In this document: piece after piece, positions 8,608 to 16,562 of the stretch
Layout: every line of letters starts with the position of its first letter
Position numbering within the stretch: the stretch's first letter is position 1
Source: Methanobacterium sp.
GTDB lineage: Archaea; Methanobacteriota; Methanobacteria; Methanobacteriales; Methanobacteriaceae
NCBI GenBank assembly: GCA_030539815.1
Contig: JAUNXM010000013.1
Span: 1-26,389 of the forward strand
DNA length: 26,389 nucleotides
Direction of reading: 5' to 3'
The notes under the pieces: model-generated
What the model was told of the DNA's origin: nothing
Seen by the model: only the letters and a program-made list of their open reading frames with translations
Databases searched by the model: none
Program-made: the position numbers and the translations under genes

Positions 8608-9981
8608 TTATAACTTATCGTATTTTTCCTTTATACGTGCCACAACTTCATCTTTCTTGGCAATGGCTTCCAGTGCTGATCTTTCCACTCTCTGCTTCAT
8701 TTCTTCGAAATCTTCAGGGTGCAGATCACCAACGATCTTTTTGATCTTGGTGTAGGCTGCCTCACGGAAAAGGGGTTTGAGTTCCTCTTCACCATGATCG
8801 GTGACTAGGCGGGGGATACCAGTATCATCAACTTCTCCGATCCTACCGATCCTAACCCCTGCACTGGAAACCACCTGTTCCACCTGGCGGGCAACATCTT
8901 CCGGAGCTACGATCATGAGAGAGTCCACGGAAACCCCCAAGTGGTCGATTTCCAGGCTTTCCAGCATCTCCAGTATCTTGGGGTTTACCAGGTTCCTGAT
9001 TTCATCCTCCCAGAAGGCTAACCCCAGACCGGTAGTCTGGGATATCTCATGGGCATCGCCACGGAGTCCTCCGTTAGTTACATCGGTCATGGCGTGGACT
9101 TTTGGAAGTAAGCCGGCCTGCAGTATGGCCTCGGAAGCCTGGATGAAACTTATGTCCATGGTCTCCCACACTACGTCAAATAGTCCGTGGTAGAGGGCAG
9201 TGGTGGTTATGGTTCCTCCCCCTGATCCTTCAGTAAGGAGTATCACATCCCCTGCTTCAGCCCGTTTACGGGCAGTTGGAGGGTGGGGGGATATTCCCAC
9301 TGAACCCACTGCACTGACCAGCCGGTCTCCTAAGACCATGTCTCCACCCACGCGTAATGTGCTACCTGCTACCAGGGGGACTCCAGTGAGTTCTGAAACA
9401 GCACATACTCCGGCGGTGTAGTCAAAGAGTTTAGCTACCTCTCCATCATCTGCAAGATGAAGATCACTTAGTAGGGCCACTGGCTGGGATCCCATAACAC
9501 AGACATCTCGCATGGAGGCCCTGGCCACGTGAAAACCTCCCAGAAATGGATATTCACTTAACCGGGAGTGTATCCCATCCACCGCGGTGGTAATGTACAC
9601 TTCATCGGCTCCTGCGACTGCTTTAACCACTCCTCCGTCGTCTTGTGCCGTGGGGTTGATGAAGGCGTTGGTGTGGCTGCTTTTAACGATTTCAGCGATT
9701 TGGCGGTGCACGAAGAAGTCTCCTGCACCACGGGAGCCCACACCCATCTCACCCATACCGATCCCTGATTTAGGATATTTTATTAGTTTTTTAAGGGATT
9801 CATCAGGGTGTTCTTCGATTTTAAGGGTGTATTTGACCTCATCAATAACTGCCTGAGCCATATGGCTGGCTTGTTCTGGTTTGATGTCTTTAAATTCCAG
9901 GATTTTGTCCTGGAGGCTTTTCTGTACAGATTCTTCGCTGTGTTCTACCAGTGCACGTCTGGCGAAACCTTCTATATCCAC
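8608..9981 (-). CDS. AIR-synthase-related (PurM/HypE-like) ATP-binding protein
   Basis: A member of the PurM/HypE/SelD/ThiL superfamily, 457 residues. The first ~75 residues form a charged helical extension. The glycine-rich N-terminal ATP loop is at about 74-86 (GIGMGEMGVGSRGAG). Mg-ATP acidic residues follow in TAQDDGG (111-117) and TTAVDGIHS (131-139), then the conserved FHVARASMRDVCVMGSQPVALL block, and the C-terminal AIRS domain with DVTNGGLRGDAHEI. It uses ATP to activate an amide, carboxyl or similar group, but I cannot assign the substrate. It lacks the C-terminal PxxC tail of HypE, so it is probably not hydrogenase cyanation. Start is GTG: GAGGTG lies 5 bases before it. It follows hisH by about 95 bases on the same strand. 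Confidence 0.8.
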   Translation of the reverse strand: MDIEGFARRALVEHSEESVQKSLQDKILEFKDIKPEQASHMAQAVIDEVKYTLKIEEHPDESLKKLIKYPKSGIGMGEMGVGSRGAGDFFVHRQIAEIVKSSHTNAFINPTAQDDGGVVKAVAGADEVYITTAVDGIHSRLSEYPFLGGFHVARASMRDVCVMGSQPVALLSDLHLADDGEVAKLFDYTAGVCAVSELTGVPLVAGSTLRVGGDMVLGDRLVSAVGSVGISPHPPTARKRAEAGDVILLTEGSGGGTITTTALYHGLFDVVWETMDISFIQASEAILQAGLLPKVHAMTDVTNGGLRGDAHEISQTTGLGLAFWEDEIRNLVNPKILEMLESLEIDHLGVSVDSLMIVAPEDVARQVEQVVSSAGVRIGRIGEVDDTGIPRLVTDHGEEELKPLFREAAYTKIKKIVGDLHPEDFEEMKQRVERSALEAIAKKDEVVARIKEKYDKL

Positions 9982-10075
9982 ACTAACACCTCTTATAGTA
10001 TTAATAATATTTATATTTTTGTTACATGGTTCTGAATTATCGATAAATCTTCTAAACGTGAGATAAAAAAATAAT

Positions 10076-10687
10076 TCATAAAGCTTTTTTAAGGAAGTTT
10101 TTCAGTATTTCCAAACCTATCTCTCCACTTTTTTCAGGGTGAAACTGGGTGGCGAATACATTGTCCTGGGCCACCACTGCTGGAACTTCCATACCATAAT
10201 CCGCAGTAGCCACCACTACTTCCTCATCATCAGGTCGTACATGATAAGAGTGGACGAAATACATGTAATCACAACCTATACCTTCCAGTAAAGGTGAAGC
10301 ACGCTTTATATTGAGATTATTCCACCCCATGTGGGGTATTTTAAGACCATCCGCAAGCAGTGTCTCTGGGAAGCGCACCACTTTCCCGGAGAATACATCC
10401 AGTCCCTTTACTCCGGGACTTTCCTCACTCTCACTGAAAAGCACCTGTAGGCCCAGACAAACACCTAAAAATGGTTTATCCTCTCGGATGTGCTGGTGAA
10501 TGATGTCTTCATACTTTTTGAGGTTTCCCATAGCGGTTCCAAAGGCCCCCACCCCTGGGAGTATCATCACATCGGCCTTTTTTAATTCCTCTTTATCATT
10601 GGTTATAAGTGCCCGGGCCCCAATACGGTTGAATCCGTTTTGTATGCTTTTAAGGTTCCCACTGCCGTAGTCAACAATTGTTATCAT
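10076..10687 (-). CDS. hisH: Imidazole glycerol phosphate synthase, glutaminase subunit HisH
   Basis: Class I glutamine amidotransferase that feeds ammonia to HisF for the fifth step of histidine synthesis, which also releases AICAR. 203 residues. The N-terminal MITIVDYGSGNLKS is typical of the family. The catalytic triad is Cys77 in LGVCLGLQ, His183 and Glu185 in QFHPEKSG. The oxyanion-strand GVGAFG is at 45-50, and the PHMGWNN loop (118-124) is present. A TTG at 10696 would add three residues, but the ATG at 10685-10687 gives the canonical N-terminus. hisF and other his genes are absent from the window, as is usual for scattered archaeal his genes. The AIR-synthase-related gene follows downstream. 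Confidence 0.95.
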   Translation of the reverse strand: MITIVDYGSGNLKSIQNGFNRIGARALITNDKEELKKADVMILPGVGAFGTAMGNLKKYEDIIHQHIREDKPFLGVCLGLQVLFSESEESPGVKGLDVFSGKVVRFPETLLADGLKIPHMGWNNLNIKRASPLLEGIGCDYMYFVHSYHVRPDDEEVVVATADYGMEVPAVVAQDNVFATQFHPEKSGEIGLEILKNFLKKAL

Positions 10688-10826
10688 AATTTTCAAGTAA
10701 TAAACACGTTTACATTAATTAAACTCGAAATTAATAATCTACCAGGTCAATTAAATTTTTTCTGGGATTATAATTAATCTTGATTTAATCTATACTCATA
10801 ACCCTTTTTATAGAAAAAAGACAGGG

Positions 10827-11834
10827 TTACCTGATGTCATAGTAATCCTTGACACGGACAGTGTCATCAGGGTGTGGTGTGGATATTTCGTGGAGAACTG
10901 TGTTTTCCATGGCCACTATGGTGTGATTTTCCAGTGGTTTTATACGGATGGTGTCATTTTTACCGAAGTACTCCTTACGATCCTCGAATTCAATGTATCC
11001 TGCTCCACTAAGAATGTACATAGTTTCATCCTTCTGGGGGTGGTGGTGATATGATGTCTGATATCCTTCTCTGATAAACAACTCTTTGGTCAAGTATTTC
11101 TCGGTGTTTATAAGTATCTTCTCGTATCCCCACGGTTTGTCTTCCCTGTTCTGGTATTCTTTTCGGATTTCTTCCAGTTCCTTGGATGTGTCGATGGCCA
11201 TCCAGAATAACCCGTCTTCCTGATAGTAGCCCAGCTGATTGTTCTTGGCGTACATGGGGAACACGGTTTTTTCAATGTCTCCCACATCAAAGTCCCCGAA
11301 GTCAATATTTCCTTTGGAGAAGTAAACTCCACCGTTAATATAATAATCAAGGACTGGTTTTTCCTTGAAAGATACCAGCCGGTCGCCACTGATTTCCACT
11401 ATTCCGTAAGGGGAGACCATGCGAGTTATAAATATAGAGAGGGGATGATCTGATTTTTCACCACTTTCAATCATTTTTTTAACGTTTAAATCAGCTACAA
11501 CATCACCATTACGTATAACGCATTGTTTTCCAGGGCCAACAGCTTCCATTCCCAGTCGTATGGCGTTAAGTGTTCCGAGGGGTTTGTCTTCCTCCACGTA
11601 TTCTATTTTCACACCCATGTAATCTTCACCGAATCTTTCCTGAATCTTATCGCTTAAAAACCCGGTTAAGAGGAAAACCTGGTTAATACCTGCGTTTTTA
11701 AAGTCAAAAAGCTGTTTATCCAGGATAGTGTAGTCATCTTTAATTTCAATGAGGGGTTTAGGTACCCTTTCGGTGAGGGGTCGCAGTCTCTTACCAAATC
11801 CTCCACAGAGTATCATACCTACTGTACTGGTCAT
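10827..11834 (-). CDS. Sugar-phosphate nucleotidyltransferase fused to a cupin domain
   Basis: Two-domain protein of 335 residues. Residues 1-225 are a nucleotidyltransferase: [25 protein letters not shown] (7-31) is the NTP- and Mg-binding loop of glucose-1-P thymidylyltransferase or GDP-mannose pyrophosphorylase relatives, with the metal Asp111 in [10 protein letters not shown] and the FKEKP and GGVYF motifs. Residues 232-335 are a cupin that starts [11 protein letters not shown], like type II mannose-6-phosphate isomerases, and has a metal site HHHPQKDE (263-270) with a later His at 304. It could both make and isomerise or epimerise a sugar for surface glycan. GTG/GTG/ATG/ATG starts are stacked at 11846-11832. 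I choose the ATG at 11834, which lies 4 bases after GGTGAT. Confidence 0.85.
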   Translation of the reverse strand: MTSTVGMILCGGFGKRLRPLTERVPKPLIEIKDDYTILDKQLFDFKNAGINQVFLLTGFLSDKIQERFGEDYMGVKIEYVEEDKPLGTLNAIRLGMEAVGPGKQCVIRNGDVVADLNVKKMIESGEKSDHPLSIFITRMVSPYGIVEISGDRLVSFKEKPVLDYYINGGVYFSKGNIDFGDFDVGDIEKTVFPMYAKNNQLGYYQEDGLFWMAIDTSKELEEIRKEYQNREDKPWGYEKILINTEKYLTKELFIREGYQTSYHHHPQKDETMYILSGAGYIEFEDRKEYFGKNDTIRIKPLENHTIVAMENTVLHEISTPHPDDTVRVKDYYDIR

Positions 11835-12044
11835 AATCATCACCACTGTTGTTTATATTTTAAGTCATTTTGCTTGCTAAAAGTTATTTTCAAATCGAAT
11901 TCATCCATGAATGTTTAGCCAAATACTAATACAATGACATCATAAAATTCCCTATTCTATTGGCTATATTATTAGCCAGTTGTATATAAAAATTCACCAA
12001 GTGCGGATAAACTCTAAAACCAAATCCACGATTAAAACGGGGAT

Positions 12045-13124
12045 TTATAATTTTTCACCAATTTTCTCTCTTAAAACATTTCCAAAATCAGATTCAACTA
12101 TTTTATCAGTTCCTAGTGTTTTTGCATGGGCATCCAGTTCAGTAACCACCCAATTGTATCCTAATTTTTTAAGTGGTTCCACCAGGCGGGGGCCATCGGT
12201 AATGGCAATGGACAGGATATTCAGTTTTTCAATGGGTAGGGCATGGGGCACACCAGCCACCACCACCAAATCAAAATCTTCTTTTTGCAGATACTCAACT
12301 GCTTTATCCCCAGTTACGGGGTATTCATCCAATCCACCAGTGATGGCATCAATTTCCAATCCCACCTCACCCAGCTCTTCGGTAATATTATGGGCGTGCT
12401 GCCGTATACGGGGAAGACCAGTTTCCAGATCCAAGTTGGCAATGACCATCGGCTTACTTTCAGAAAACATCTGGTTGAATGGGATTTTCAGAAGATCTGC
12501 GAAGAGGTAGGAAGTTTCTTTCTTGGAGTTAAGCACAAATGCAATGTTATCTCCCTTTTTAAAGGCTTCAAGCAGCACATTGGCCACTCTTCCCTTATCA
12601 TCTCCGTAGGAGGGGGCAATGTATTTGCCCTGGGCCATTCCCCTGGTTTTTTCAATCTCAGTGGCCTTTTTAAGCATCCTGATCTGGCGTTCGGTCTCCT
12701 CGGGTTGGATCACACCTTCACGTTGAGCAGCCTCCAGGACAGCTATGGCTCCCTCAGTATTATCTCCTTCACTCAAACCACCATGGGACTCAACAGTCAG
12801 AACTTTGGCCGGAATCCCAGCATTGTTAACTGCATCCTGCATATCTTCACCAATGATCATACTGGCACAGGTTCCCACCACCCCCACCAGTTGGGGATGA
12901 AATAGTTCATCAACCTCGTGTAATGTTTCTTCTAACTTGGCGGCAGCACCGAATATAAAGTCGTTTTCAGACATGGCAGTGGTTACCACTCTCACACCAT
13001 CATTTTCCAGGAGGCGACCTGTACGGAAGCAACAACCGTGGGGGCCATGTAGAATGATAACGTCGGCATTTAAATCTCGGAGAGTATAAAGGGATGCGGC
13101 AATAGGGCTGGGTCGGGGATGCAA
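12045..13124 (-). CDS. cfbD: Ni-sirohydrochlorin a,c-diamide reductive cyclase, catalytic subunit (CfbD)
   Basis: NifD-like subunit that, with the NifH-like reductase CfbC, carries out the six-electron reduction and ring closure producing seco-F430, the late step of coenzyme F430 synthesis for methyl-coenzyme M reductase. 359 residues. The N-terminal [18 protein letters not shown] is a hallmark of this group. Cysteines in [11 protein letters not shown] (Cys31, Cys32) and VGTCAS (Cys86) are the likely [4Fe-4S] ligands. The start is TTG: AGAGGTGA lies six bases before it, and no other start codon is in frame upstream. CfbC is not in the window. The nucleotidyltransferase-cupin gene follows 210 bases downstream, so co-transcription is doubtful. 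Confidence 0.92.
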   Translation of the reverse strand: MHPRPSPIAASLYTLRDLNADVIILHGPHGCCFRTGRLLENDGVRVVTTAMSENDFIFGAAAKLEETLHEVDELFHPQLVGVVGTCASMIIGEDMQDAVNNAGIPAKVLTVESHGGLSEGDNTEGAIAVLEAAQREGVIQPEETERQIRMLKKATEIEKTRGMAQGKYIAPSYGDDKGRVANVLLEAFKKGDNIAFVLNSKKETSYLFADLLKIPFNQMFSESKPMVIANLDLETGLPRIRQHAHNITEELGEVGLEIDAITGGLDEYPVTGDKAVEYLQKEDFDLVVVAGVPHALPIEKLNILSIAITDGPRLVEPLKKLGYNWVVTELDAHAKTLGTDKIVESDFGNVLREKIGEKL

Positions 13125-13395
13125 TCTATTTCACCTCTAAATATATTTCTTGGGGGACTGATAATTGTAAAAACATGATTTCTTATATGATGTTAATTTA
13201 GTAAACATTAATCATTATAACTAATGTCACCAAAACTATAAGATAAATCTGTGGGGTAAATTAATGGCCCTTCATAGATTTTAATTATATACAAACCGTC
13301 CATTATAATGCCAATAAAATAAAATCTGCATTGATAACAGTTTTTGGAATGATAAATTATAATCACCACGATAATATATATGTGGGGGCTTCGAT

Positions 13396-14136
13396 ATGAG
13401 CAGAGAATACTGGTTTTTGATAATTTTAATAGTGATGGTAGCTATCATGGGAACTATCACCAGCTTAAATGGAATTGATTATAATTACAATGGTTTTAGC
13501 TCTGACAGTTCAACCCAAAATGGTAATAACCGTACTTTGACTACGGTTAAATTTCTTGGCGAACGTGATTATGGTTTTGTGGTTCGTTACGGGCCTTATG
13601 GTAATGTAAACTCTCCAGTAAAGGTGGCATATGTAGTGGGGGTGCATCCCATGGAAATTCAGGCACATCAGGCTATGATGGCGGTTATCTCCAGTGAAAA
13701 AAATCTGAAACACTGCTACTATGTTTATCAAATCACGGTGACCAAGAACAAGGACGATTACAATCAGGGAAGAATCAATGGTCAGCAACTGGCCCTGGAC
13801 TTTGCAGTACCTGATATTAAGGTCAGTAATTATGGCTTGGTGGTGGATGTGCATTCTACCCGGGGTGATTACCCGGAAACCAAGTTCATCTCAGTCCCTT
13901 CTCAGGACAGCCGCTCCCGGGCATTGGCCAATCTAATTGTCAGCAAGATTCCCTGGCTGGTATTTTACATCCCTCCATTTGATGGTGGCCCTACCAGTGG
14001 ACCATACGTGACTATTCCGATTATAGAGTCTGGAACACCAGCCATGGTCTACGAAACCTATACTTATGCACCTTTTAACGAAACACTCAGTCAGGCCACG
14101 GATTTTGCATGGGTGGTTGATGGATTGTCCCTCTAA
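13396..14136 (+). CDS. Membrane-anchored M14/aspartoacylase-like protein
   Basis: 246 residues with an uncleaved N-terminal signal anchor (about 6-22), then a Ser/Asn/Gly-rich linker (30-48) and an extracellular domain. The domain shows a pattern like zinc carboxypeptidases of the M14/AstE group: [11 protein letters not shown] with His84-x-x-Glu87, then VVDVHSTRG with His153, and a Glu near the end in MVYETYTY (Glu220). An NQGRING motif (123-129) could be the substrate-binding Asn/Arg region. I infer a metallopeptidase- or deacylase-like fold; I did not recognise the exact family. GTGGGGG lies six bases before the ATG. The stop is 55 bases from the start of sfsA on the same strand. Confidence 0.6.
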   Translation: MSREYWFLIILIVMVAIMGTITSLNGIDYNYNGFSSDSSTQNGNNRTLTTVKFLGERDYGFVVRYGPYGNVNSPVKVAYVVGVHPMEIQAHQAMMAVISSEKNLKHCYYVYQITVTKNKDDYNQGRINGQQLALDFAVPDIKVSNYGLVVDVHSTRGDYPETKFISVPSQDSRSRALANLIVSKIPWLVFYIPPFDGGPTSGPYVTIPIIESGTPAMVYETYTYAPFNETLSQATDFAWVVDGLSL

Positions 14137-14191
14137 CCTATCTTATCGTGGGAAGCATCATTTTTCTTTACATTCAGACAATGGAGATCAA

Positions 14192-14944
14192 ATGAAAATC
14201 CCAAATTTAATGGAAGGCACATTCAAAGAGAGACCCAATCGTTTCACAGTACTTTTTGAAGCCAAGGGGGTTCTGGAAATGGCACATTTAAGGGATCCCG
14301 GACGACTCAAAGAATTGCTATTTTCAGGGGCTCGTTTACTCATACGGCCTGCTCAAAATATAGCCAATCGCAAAACTAAATATGATGTAATTGCGGTGTG
14401 GAGTGAAGGAATATGGGTCCTTATCAACTCTGGATTTCACAGTGCCCTGGCAGGAGAATTAATTGAATCAGGTATTATAGGCGAGTTATCTGATTACAGG
14501 GTAGAAAAAAGAGAATACACTTTCGGAAAGAGCCGTATTGATTTTTTACTTAAAAATATTCATATTGGGGTTACTAATCCTTCTAATACTAAGATTACTA
14601 ATACTAGTAGAAAAATGCTCCTGGAAGTAAAAGGATGCACCCTGGTTGAGGAAGGACATGGCAAGTTCCCTGATGCCCCTACACTGAGGGGTAAAAGACA
14701 CTTGGAGGAACTTATTAATGCTAAAAAAGAGGGAATGAATTCTTCAGTACTTTTTTTAATCCCCCGGGAGGATGCCGAGGTTTTTTCACCAAATTGGGAG
14801 ATGGATCCAGATTTCTCCCGCACGTTACAACAAGCAGAAAAAGAAAATGTGCAAATAATTGCCTATTCTTTCACATTAAACTATCATAAAAATGAATTGG
14901 ATTTAAAACCATTAAAAAAGGTAAAAATAAGAGTTAAACCTTAA
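14192..14944 (+). CDS. sfsA: SfsA family DNA-binding/nuclease-like protein
   Basis: Homologue of SfsA (sugar fermentation stimulation protein), 250 residues. Family marks are FKERPNRF near the N-terminus (an OB-like domain), [24 protein letters not shown], and the nuclease-like domain with [37 protein letters not shown] and the C-terminal MDPDF. The Asp and Glu-x-Lys of the SRID...EVK pair match a PD-(D/E)xK active site. A short, Asn/Thr-rich insertion ([13 protein letters not shown]) separates them. A frame extends back to 14066 inside the previous gene. I use the ATG at 14192, where GGAG lies five bases upstream and the family N-terminus begins. Physiological role in archaea is not settled. 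Confidence 0.9.
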   Translation: MKIPNLMEGTFKERPNRFTVLFEAKGVLEMAHLRDPGRLKELLFSGARLLIRPAQNIANRKTKYDVIAVWSEGIWVLINSGFHSALAGELIESGIIGELSDYRVEKREYTFGKSRIDFLLKNIHIGVTNPSNTKITNTSRKMLLEVKGCTLVEEGHGKFPDAPTLRGKRHLEELINAKKEGMNSSVLFLIPREDAEVFSPNWEMDPDFSRTLQQAEKENVQIIAYSFTLNYHKNELDLKPLKKVKIRVKP

Positions 14945-14951
14945 ATTAAAC

Positions 14952-14968
14952 GAACATTTTTTTTGTTC
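14952..14968. terminator. Bidirectional terminator between sfsA and mthK
   Basis: GAACA (14952-14956) and TGTTC (14964-14968) flank a run of seven Ts within an eight-T tract, in the 31-base gap between two convergent genes. The T-tract serves the plus-strand transcript, and on the minus strand the loop gives an A-run, so the effect is likely stronger for sfsA. Confidence 0.5.
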
Positions 14969-14975
14969 TTTGAAA

Positions 14976-15989
14976 TCAGGTTACTTTCGTGTTTTCCAGT
15001 TTTTCGAACTCTTCAACTTTTCCAATGCCCAGTACTACATCTCCAGTTTCCAGGGTGTAATTGCGTGGAGGGTCAATGATCAGGTTTCCATCACGACCCA
15101 CTCCCACCACCACCACGCCGGTTCTTTCATGTATATCTGCGTCTAAAAGGCTTAAACCATTGAAATGGCTTTCTGCACTGATCTTAACTTCTCTCATCTC
15201 CCGGCTGGTGTGTTCGGCCAGAACGTCCTGGACGAACATGGCCTCGTAACCATCATCAATACTCTTGTACATCAGACGTCCGGAAATCACGAAGGGGGAG
15301 ATAACCTGGTTGGCGCCGGCAAGTTTTATCTGTTCGATGTTTTCATAACGCTGAGCCTCGGCAATAACCCTTACTTTGTGGTCTACTTTACGAATACTCA
15401 ATATACAATGAATGGTCTTGGAATCAGAGTCCATATCCACTATCACTGCCTGAGCTCCCTTAACGTTGGCTTTCTCCAAGTCTTTGATGCGGGTGGGATC
15501 ACCATGTACGAAGTTGGCCCCATTTTTCAGGGCGTTTTTACGGACCTGCTCATCTTCATCAAGGACAAATACTTCACTTTCCTTGCCGATCTCTTTAATA
15601 CACTCCACTGTACTTTCGGTCCAACCACATATTACTACGTGTTTTGATCTTTCCACGTTTATCAACCCCATAATTTTCATTTGCTGTCTTTTAAAGATTA
15701 GATTCACCAGGGATTCCACTGCCAGGGCAAAGGTGCCAATACCCAGAATAATTAAGCTAATGGTGAAAAACATCCCAAGACTAGTTTGGGGACTATAATC
15801 ACCGTATCCAACGGTACCAATGGTTACAAAGGTCCAGTAAAAAGACACCACCCAAGGTTGGCCTTCAATAAAATGAAAACCAAGTGTTCCGTATGTAATT
15901 ATACTGACAACAAGGATCAAAATCCATGTCAACCTCTGTTTAGCTACCAAGGGTATGGTTTTCCTGAGTACTCTTAAAAGTACGAACAT
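14976..15989 (-). CDS. mthK: MthK-type calcium-gated potassium channel
   Basis: Two-transmembrane K+ channel with cytoplasmic RCK (TrkA-N/TrkA-C) ligand-binding domains, nearly collinear with Methanothermobacter MthK (336 aa; here 337). The pore has the selectivity filter TVGYGD (59-64), the inner-helix hinge Gly83 and Ala88, then RCK1 from about 115 (VVICGW) and RCK2 to the end. MthK Met107, the internal start for the free RCK protein, is conserved (codon 15669-15671), although I see no strong internal Shine-Dalgarno. Of the MthK Ca2+ ligands Asp184, Glu210 and Glu212, this protein keeps Asp185 and Glu211 but has Gln213 (one-residue offset). Start ATG with GGAG six bases upstream. The small Ser-rich membrane protein gene lies 42 bases upstream. 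Confidence 0.95.
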   Translation of the reverse strand: MFVLLRVLRKTIPLVAKQRLTWILILVVSIITYGTLGFHFIEGQPWVVSFYWTFVTIGTVGYGDYSPQTSLGMFFTISLIILGIGTFALAVESLVNLIFKRQQMKIMGLINVERSKHVVICGWTESTVECIKEIGKESEVFVLDEDEQVRKNALKNGANFVHGDPTRIKDLEKANVKGAQAVIVDMDSDSKTIHCILSIRKVDHKVRVIAEAQRYENIEQIKLAGANQVISPFVISGRLMYKSIDDGYEAMFVQDVLAEHTSREMREVKISAESHFNGLSLLDADIHERTGVVVVGVGRDGNLIIDPPRNYTLETGDVVLGIGKVEEFEKLENTKVT

Positions 15990-16031
15990 TTAATGCTCCA
16001 ATCCTTTCCAGGAGAAGTAAATTGTAATTTT

Positions 16032-16358
16032 TTAGCGCAGGAAGAAGTACCAGATTGCCACGGCAATAATAGCCAGGATAACTATTCCAAAGACAATGAT
16101 TAACCACCATGGGAATCCTCCCCCGGTTGCATCGGTTCCGGTTTCATCATCGTCGTCATCCCCAGTCTTTACTTTGACTTTCTTGGAACTACTACTGCTC
16201 TTACTACTACTGCTTTTCATCAAAGGGACCATACTTGCCACATTTGATGCACTTATTTGTGAATCAGATCCCTCAACAGATTCTTCATTTGCCCACACGG
16301 CTGAAAATGACATAAAAACAAAAATTACCGCCGATAAAAGTATAACTTGCCATTTCAT
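16032..16358 (-). CDS. Small Ser-rich membrane protein upstream of mthK
   Basis: 108 residues, not recognised. An N-terminal signal-peptide-like helix (about 4-23, ending SAVWANEE) is followed by a linker (25-78) with Ser/Lys runs (KSSSSKSSSSSKKVKVK) and an acidic stretch (GDDDDDETGTD). A C-terminal transmembrane helix (82-106) closes with Arg. The layout suggests a secreted or looped linker tethered at the C-terminus. The ATG has AAGGAGAA seven bases upstream, so translation is well supported. It sits between a cation pump gene and mthK on the same strand, 42 bases before mthK, so a link to ion transport is possible but inferred only from position. Confidence 0.7.
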   Translation of the reverse strand: MKWQVILLSAVIFVFMSFSAVWANEESVEGSDSQISASNVASMVPLMKSSSSKSSSSSKKVKVKTGDDDDDETGTDATGGGFPWWLIIVFGIVILAIIAVAIWYFFLR

Positions 16359-16562
16359 TTGTATTTCTCCTTTTCATTTTTATAAAGCTATAACATACAC
16401 ATATTTGTATTTCATTTTTCATTTATAATCTAATATTATTTATCATGATAGAGTAACTCCAGTTAATGACCCAAAAAATTAAGATTTTATAAAAAATTTT
16501 TTCTATTTTATTGGAGCGTTCTATTAAATTTAATAAATGGATGTTTAGTTTGTTCGGTGTCT

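Noticed and set aside
12243..12905. 220-codon plus-strand frame inside cfbD
   Set aside because: Antisense to a clearly identified enzyme; it is a coding shadow.
15165..15647. 160-codon plus-strand frame inside mthK
   Set aside because: Antisense to a near-certain MthK orthologue.
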